Origin: Chloroflexota bacterium
GTDB lineage: Bacteria; Chloroflexota; Anaerolineae; UBA7937; JACPPX01
Reading direction: 5' to 3'
DNA: 19,888 nt
Assembly (NCBI GenBank): GCA_016190785.1
Contig: JACPPX010000149.1
Location: forward strand, 1-19,888
The first letter of the stretch is position 1. Every line of letters begins with the position of its first letter. Below are positions 16,948-19,888 of this stretch, piece after piece. The notes beneath the pieces were generated by a model. It was not told the DNA's origin. It did no database searches and saw nothing but the letters and a program-made list of their open reading frames with translations. The translations under genes and the position numbers were made by a program.

Positions 16948-16959
16948 AATTGATAAAAT
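16931..16959 (+). promoter_or_regulatory. Possible promoter of tRNA-Gln inside the gltX 3' end
   Basis: TTGTTC (16931-16936), 17-bp spacer, TAAAAT (16954-16959). The start would fall near 16966, four bases before the mature tRNA. The -35 matches only its first half, so cotranscription with gltX is equally possible. Confidence 0.4.
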
Positions 16960-17074
16960 AAGGATGCACTGGGGGATCGTCTAGCGGTAGGACAGCAGAC
17001 TCTGGATCTGCGAGCCCAGGTTCGAATCCTGGTCCCCCAGCTCTCCTACGCAATCATTCAAATATCAATTCTAG
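16944..17074. repeat. Perfect 12-bp inverted repeat enclosing tRNA-Gln
   Basis: CTAGAATTGATA (16944-16955) and TATCAATTCTAG (17063-17074) are exact reverse complements, with 107 bases between them that hold the whole tRNA. In RNA the arms would form a 12-bp helix bringing both tRNA flanks together, like the processing stalks around rRNAs. The left arm contains the gltX stop and touches the -10 box. Confidence 0.7.
16970..17040 (+). tRNA. tRNA-Gln (anticodon CTG)
   Basis: Cloverleaf of 71 nt. The acceptor stem is TGGGGGA (16970-16976) with TCCCCCA (17033-17039), and the discriminator base is G (17040). The anticodon stem is GCAGA/TCTGC with loop CTCTGGA, giving anticodon CTG at 17002-17004. 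The T arm is CCAGG-TTCGAAT-CCTGG. U1-A72 is typical of bacterial tRNA-Gln. The 3' CCA is not encoded. It lies 22 bp after gltX. Confidence 0.97.
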
Positions 17075-17138
17075 CCTACAGATAATTGGATTTAGTCTTA
17101 GGTCCATTCCTGACACTCTCGCTGCTTGAATTGTTCGC

Positions 17139-17144
17139 TATAAT
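17139..17144 (+). promoter_or_regulatory. Isolated -10-like TATAAT before the oxidoreductase gene
   Basis: A perfect TATAAT 53 bp before the ATG at 17198, but no -35 match at 16-18 bp spacing and no extended TG. The rest of the 157-bp gap (17041-17197) holds the right arm of the inverted repeat and nothing else recognisable. Confidence 0.3.
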
Positions 17145-17197
17145 AATCTGCAGGGCCAAAGCTCATAATCAAGATCGGAGCTGAAGGGAGTGTAGTC

Positions 17198-17842
17198 ATG
17201 AAAGTAACAATAATTGGTGCGGGTAATATGGCCCGAGGTATAGGCACCCGACTCCTTGCCGGGGGGCACAGTGTTACCCTCCACGCCCGCAACATGGAGA
17301 AGGCCCAGGCCCTGGCCGGGGAGTTAAGCCAGGAAGCAAAAGGTGGGGCCAAAGTTGAGGTCAAGCCCCTCGGCGACTCTCTTCCAGACGAGGTGGTAAT
17401 TCTCGCGGTACCTTACTCAGCAGAAGCCTCACTTGTAGAAAAATATCGTGACCAGCTTCCGGGTAGCATCTTGGTAGAAATATCCAATCCCATAGACGGC
17501 CAAACCTTTGAACTAATACCCCCACCGGGAAGTTCTGCCTCAGAGGAAATCGCCAAGATAGTGCCGCAAGACACGAAAGTGGTTAAAGCCTTCAACACCA
17601 CCTTTGCTTCAACCTTGGTTCAAGGGCAAGTAAAGGGGCAGCCCATTGATGTGTTTATCGCAGGCGATGACGAGGCAGCCAAGGCCACGGTCGCCAAACT
17701 AGTAGAAGATGGTGGCCTCCGACCGCTGGATGTAGGCCCTATACGCCGGGCTCGCAACCTGGAGGCTTTTCAGCTTCTTCATATCTCGCTCCAGAAACAG
17801 CTGGACTCCGGCTGGATGAGCACGGTGAAACTGCTATCCTGA
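17198..17842 (+). CDS. NADPH-dependent F420 reductase-like oxidoreductase
   Basis: 214 residues. It begins with a Rossmann dinucleotide-binding motif, IIGAGNMARGIGTRLL (GxGxxxxG at 7-14), continues with VVILAVPYSA and VEISNPID, and carries VVKAFNTTFA, all typical of the F420_oxidored/NpdG group. NpdG moves hydride between NADPH and the deazaflavin F420. Bacterial homologues of this size are also annotated only as dinucleotide-binding enzymes, and no F420 biosynthesis gene is visible here, so the cofactor is uncertain. ATG 17198 has AAGGGAG six bases upstream. A VOC protein gene follows after 37 bp in the same direction and may be cotranscribed. Confidence 0.78.
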   Translation: MKVTIIGAGNMARGIGTRLLAGGHSVTLHARNMEKAQALAGELSQEAKGGAKVEVKPLGDSLPDEVVILAVPYSAEASLVEKYRDQLPGSILVEISNPIDGQTFELIPPPGSSASEEIAKIVPQDTKVVKAFNTTFASTLVQGQVKGQPIDVFIAGDDEAAKATVAKLVEDGGLRPLDVGPIRRARNLEAFQLLHISLQKQLDSGWMSTVKLLS

Positions 17843-17879
17843 AAAAATTCATTGCTAAAATCAAAAATAAGGAGGAGAT

Positions 17880-18248
17880 ATGGATCGGACCTTGACCCAT
17901 TTTGAACTGCCGGCAACGGATCCGGTGGCCTTGGGGAAATTCTATTCTGATTTATTCGGCTGGAGCATAGAAAAGATGCCCGGCCCGCTGGATTATTGGC
18001 TGGCGGAGACCACCGCGGATCGAAAAGGGGCCAGCCTGGGAATCTATCGCAAAGAGAAGTTAGAGGATATCCCCCTCAACTATATCACCGTGGAATCGGT
18101 GGCCGATTTTGCCAGCAAGGCCGAAGCCCTGGGAGGAAAGATTATGGTGCCCAAGGGGCCAGTGCCAGGCCAGGGGTATTTTGCGGTCATCGCCGACCCG
18201 GAAGGCAACCCTCTCGGCCTGTTTGAGTCCGACCCTTCTGCCCAGTAA
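17880..18248 (+). CDS. VOC (glyoxalase/bleomycin-resistance/dioxygenase superfamily) protein
   Basis: 122 residues, one VOC module. The first beta-alpha-beta unit is THFELPATDPVALGKFYSDLFGW and the second ends ADPEGNPLGLFES, with a conserved Glu near the C-terminus and His7 as likely metal ligands. GPVPGQGYFAVIADPEGN is typical of the PhnB/CFP30-like subgroup. The substrate cannot be told from sequence. ATG 17880 has a strong GGAGG about five bases upstream. It sits 37 bp after the F420-reductase-like gene and is closed by the GC hairpin at 18297. Confidence 0.88.
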   Translation: MDRTLTHFELPATDPVALGKFYSDLFGWSIEKMPGPLDYWLAETTADRKGASLGIYRKEKLEDIPLNYITVESVADFASKAEALGGKIMVPKGPVPGQGYFAVIADPEGNPLGLFESDPSAQ

Positions 18249-18296
18249 AAATATCCAGGTCCGATACACTTGTCCCGCTCTCCCATGACTTCCCAA

Positions 18297-18326
18297 ACCG
18301 CGGCCCGGAGGGGCCGCGGTCCATTT
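18297..18326 (+). terminator. Strong GC hairpin after the VOC gene
   Basis: ACCGCGGCCC (18297-18306), tetraloop GGAG, GGGCCGCGGT (18311-18320): a perfect 10-bp stem followed by CCATTT. The stem is very stable, but the T tract is poor, so termination may be partial or factor-assisted. Confidence 0.6.
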
Positions 18327-18348
18327 AGCGGATCAAGATAAGGTGAAA

Positions 18349-19665
18349 ATGCAAGCCATTATTCTAGCCGCCGGGGATGGCACCCGCTTGGTCGATCACC
18401 AAATGCGGCCCAAGGTCTTGGTAGAGGTTGCTGGTCTCAGCCTCCTGGAACGGAGCCTGGCCACTTTCTACGATCTTGGCATCCGCGAGTTTGCGGTAGT
18501 GACCGGATACCGTCACGAACAGATTGCCGAGTTTGTGGCCCGAAGACGGCTCGACCGCAGGTATGCCATCACTCTGGTCCACAACCCCCGCTGGCAGGAG
18601 GGGAACGCTTATTCCGTCTTTGCCGCCCGCGGCCTGGTCAAAGACCGCTTCATGGTGGCCATGGGGGATCATCTTTATGACCCCCGGCTACTGAGGGGCC
18701 TTCTCCGGGTGCGGGGGGATTTTGTGGGAGTATTCGACTCGGCCCCCAGCCATATTGATCTCGCCGAAGCCACTAAAGCGCGAAGCCACCGCGGCCATGT
18801 ACGTAAGGTAAGCCGCCGCCTCCGTGCCTTCCAGTATGCCGATGCCGGCCTCTTCATCTGCTCAGAGAGGATCTTCCCGGTTATCGAAAAATGCTTGGCG
18901 GAGGGAAAAGACACCTGGAATTCCGTAAAACGGGAATGGGTCAAAGGGCACGACCTGCATATCTATGATCTGGCCGGCGGTTTCTGGCTGGAGATCGATA
19001 CCCCGCAGGACTTGGAAAGAGCAGAAGAGCTTCTGCTGGAGCGACTGGGCAAACCGCGGGACGGGGTCGTATCCCGTAATCTTAACCGCCGAGTTTCCCG
19101 ACCCCTATCCCGATTTCTAGTTAGGACTCCAGTGACTCCTAACCAAGTCTCGCTCCTGGCCTTCATCCTCGGATTGTTTTCTGCACTGCTTTTTGCGACT
19201 GGAGAGTATCTCACCCTGGCCCTAGCTGGACTGTTCGCTCAGGCCTCATCAATACTCGATGGCAGTGATGGAGAACTGGCCCGGCTGCGGGGCACATCTT
19301 CCCGCTTCGGAGGCTGGATGGATGCTATCCTGGATCGGGTTGTCGATGCGGCAATCCTCTATGGGATGGCCGCTGGTCTGGCCCTGAGAAGTGGAGAGAC
19401 TTGGCCCTGGGGCTTGGGTTTCCTGGCGATAGTTGGGTCTTTTCTAATCAGTTATTCGGAGAGCCGCTACGAAACGGCCTTTAACCGTCCCCTGAATGGC
19501 AGCCAATTTGAGTTTCCAGCGAAGAGGGACAGCCGTCTATTCTTAGTTATGCTCGGGGGGATCCTGAATCAGATCGGCCTCGCCCTGTGGGCTATTGCCC
19601 TGCTCTCCATTGCCGAGGTTATTCGCCGCCTGCTCACTCCCTTGCGGAGGGGGAGCTCTCTTTGA
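18349..19665 (+). CDS. Bifunctional inositol-1-phosphate cytidylyltransferase / di-myo-inositol-phosphate-phosphate synthase-like
   Basis: 438 residues from ATG 18349 (AAGG five bases upstream; GTG at 18343 is an alternative two codons earlier). Residues 1-235 are a nucleotidyltransferase: LAAGDGTRL (6-14), RPKVLVEVAG, HNPRWQEGNAYSV, GDHLYD and WLEIDTPQDLERAE. Residues 240-438 are a CDP-alcohol phosphatidyltransferase with several membrane segments and the full signature DGxxAR-x8-G-x3-D-x3-D (D307-D329, DGELAR to MDAILD). The same fusion makes CDP-inositol and joins it to inositol-1-phosphate, giving phosphorylated DIP, a heat/salt compatible solute of hyperthermophiles and some thermophilic bacteria. 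A phospholipid headgroup role is the alternative. The C-terminal coding end overlaps trmD by 32 bp on the other strand. Confidence 0.8.
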   Translation: MQAIILAAGDGTRLVDHQMRPKVLVEVAGLSLLERSLATFYDLGIREFAVVTGYRHEQIAEFVARRRLDRRYAITLVHNPRWQEGNAYSVFAARGLVKDRFMVAMGDHLYDPRLLRGLLRVRGDFVGVFDSAPSHIDLAEATKARSHRGHVRKVSRRLRAFQYADAGLFICSERIFPVIEKCLAEGKDTWNSVKREWVKGHDLHIYDLAGGFWLEIDTPQDLERAEELLLERLGKPRDGVVSRNLNRRVSRPLSRFLVRTPVTPNQVSLLAFILGLFSALLFATGEYLTLALAGLFAQASSILDGSDGELARLRGTSSRFGGWMDAILDRVVDAAILYGMAAGLALRSGETWPWGLGFLAIVGSFLISYSESRYETAFNRPLNGSQFEFPAKRDSRLFLVMLGGILNQIGLALWAIALLSIAEVIRRLLTPLRRGSSL

Positions 19666-19888
19666 GTTTCTCCAAAAATGCCTGATCCTGATCACTTAGT
19701 TCCACGTGTTGCAAAAGCTCCGGGCGACGGAGCCAAGTTCGGCGCAGAGCCTCCTGCCGTCGCCATTTTGCTACCTGGGCGTGATTCCCGGAGAGGAGCA
19801 CATCCGGGACAGCAAAGTCGCGATAAACCGCCGGCCGGGTGTATTGGGGATACTCCAGTAATCCTTGAGAATAGGAGTCCTTCTCGGC
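19634..19888 (-). CDS. trmD: tRNA (guanine37-N1)-methyltransferase TrmD, C-terminal part only
   Basis: Reading leftward from the right edge, 84 residues end at TGA (19636-19634). They show the TrmD C-terminal signature: KDSYSQGLLEYPQYTRPAVY, VPDVLLSGNHAQVAKWRRQ and a closing ALRRTWLRRPELL helix. TrmD uses S-adenosylmethionine to methylate G37 of tRNAs next to the anticodon and prevents +1 frameshifting. The SAM-binding trefoil knot lies off the window. The last 32 bp overlap the end of the DIPP-synthase-like gene, which is transcribed toward it, so no terminator separates the two. Confidence 0.93.
   Translation of the reverse strand, partial: AEKDSYSQGLLEYPQYTRPAVYRDFAVPDVLLSGNHAQVAKWRRQEALRRTWLRRPELLQHVELSDQDQAFLEKLKESSPSARE

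Noticed and set aside
16970..17074. tRNA-Gln as an integration (att) site
   Set aside because: The flanking repeats are inverted, not direct, and no integrase or tRNA 3'-end duplicate is present.

Overview
The window is a gene-dense bacterial chromosome segment, mostly G+C-rich. It uses ATG, GTG and TTG starts, and many genes abut or overlap by 0-6 bp. The best lineage guess is Chloroflexota or a related deep-branching, possibly thermophilic group. The pointers are the order alaS / baseplate-J-like membrane protein / ruvX / mltG, a long CTC-type L25, a fused inositol-1-phosphate cytidylyltransferase/DIPP synthase, and an F420-reductase-like protein. This is inference from gene content; no rRNA or full phylogenetic marker was compared.

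Minus strand, 1-7611: a leftward six-gene operon starts at a near-consensus promoter (TTGACA-N17-TAGAAT). It runs alaS, a baseplate-J-like membrane protein, ruvX, mltG, an orphan solute-binding lipoprotein and a glycosyltransferase cut by the window edge. The alaS frame is intact and colinear with the family except for one in-frame TGA at codon 88, where a highly conserved glycine is expected. The alaS leader can form several mutually exclusive helices, one of which covers the ribosome-binding site.

Plus strand, 7629-8950: a back-to-back consensus promoter drives a 167-residue protein built of seven 15-residue repeats with a C-terminal membrane anchor, then ribosomal protein L25 and a terminator hairpin.

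Plus strand, 8979-17040: an elongasome operon (mreB, mreC, mreD, PBP2, rodA) carries the rod-shape wall-synthesis machinery. An A+T-rich HNH-nuclease-like gene of foreign appearance sits between rodA and gltX. After gltX comes tRNA-Gln(CTG), enclosed by a perfect 12-bp inverted repeat. Together, gltX and tRNA-Gln fit the indirect (transamidation) route to Gln-tRNA, but this is not proven here.

Plus strand, 17198-19665: an F420-dependent NADP oxidoreductase-like protein, a VOC/glyoxalase protein, a strong GC hairpin, and the bifunctional enzyme for the compatible solute di-myo-inositol phosphate. The 3' end of trmD enters convergently from the right edge and overlaps that gene by 32 bp. I saw no insertion sequence, CRISPR array or rRNA. 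Intergenic stretches are all under 200 bp and are described in the entries that border them.
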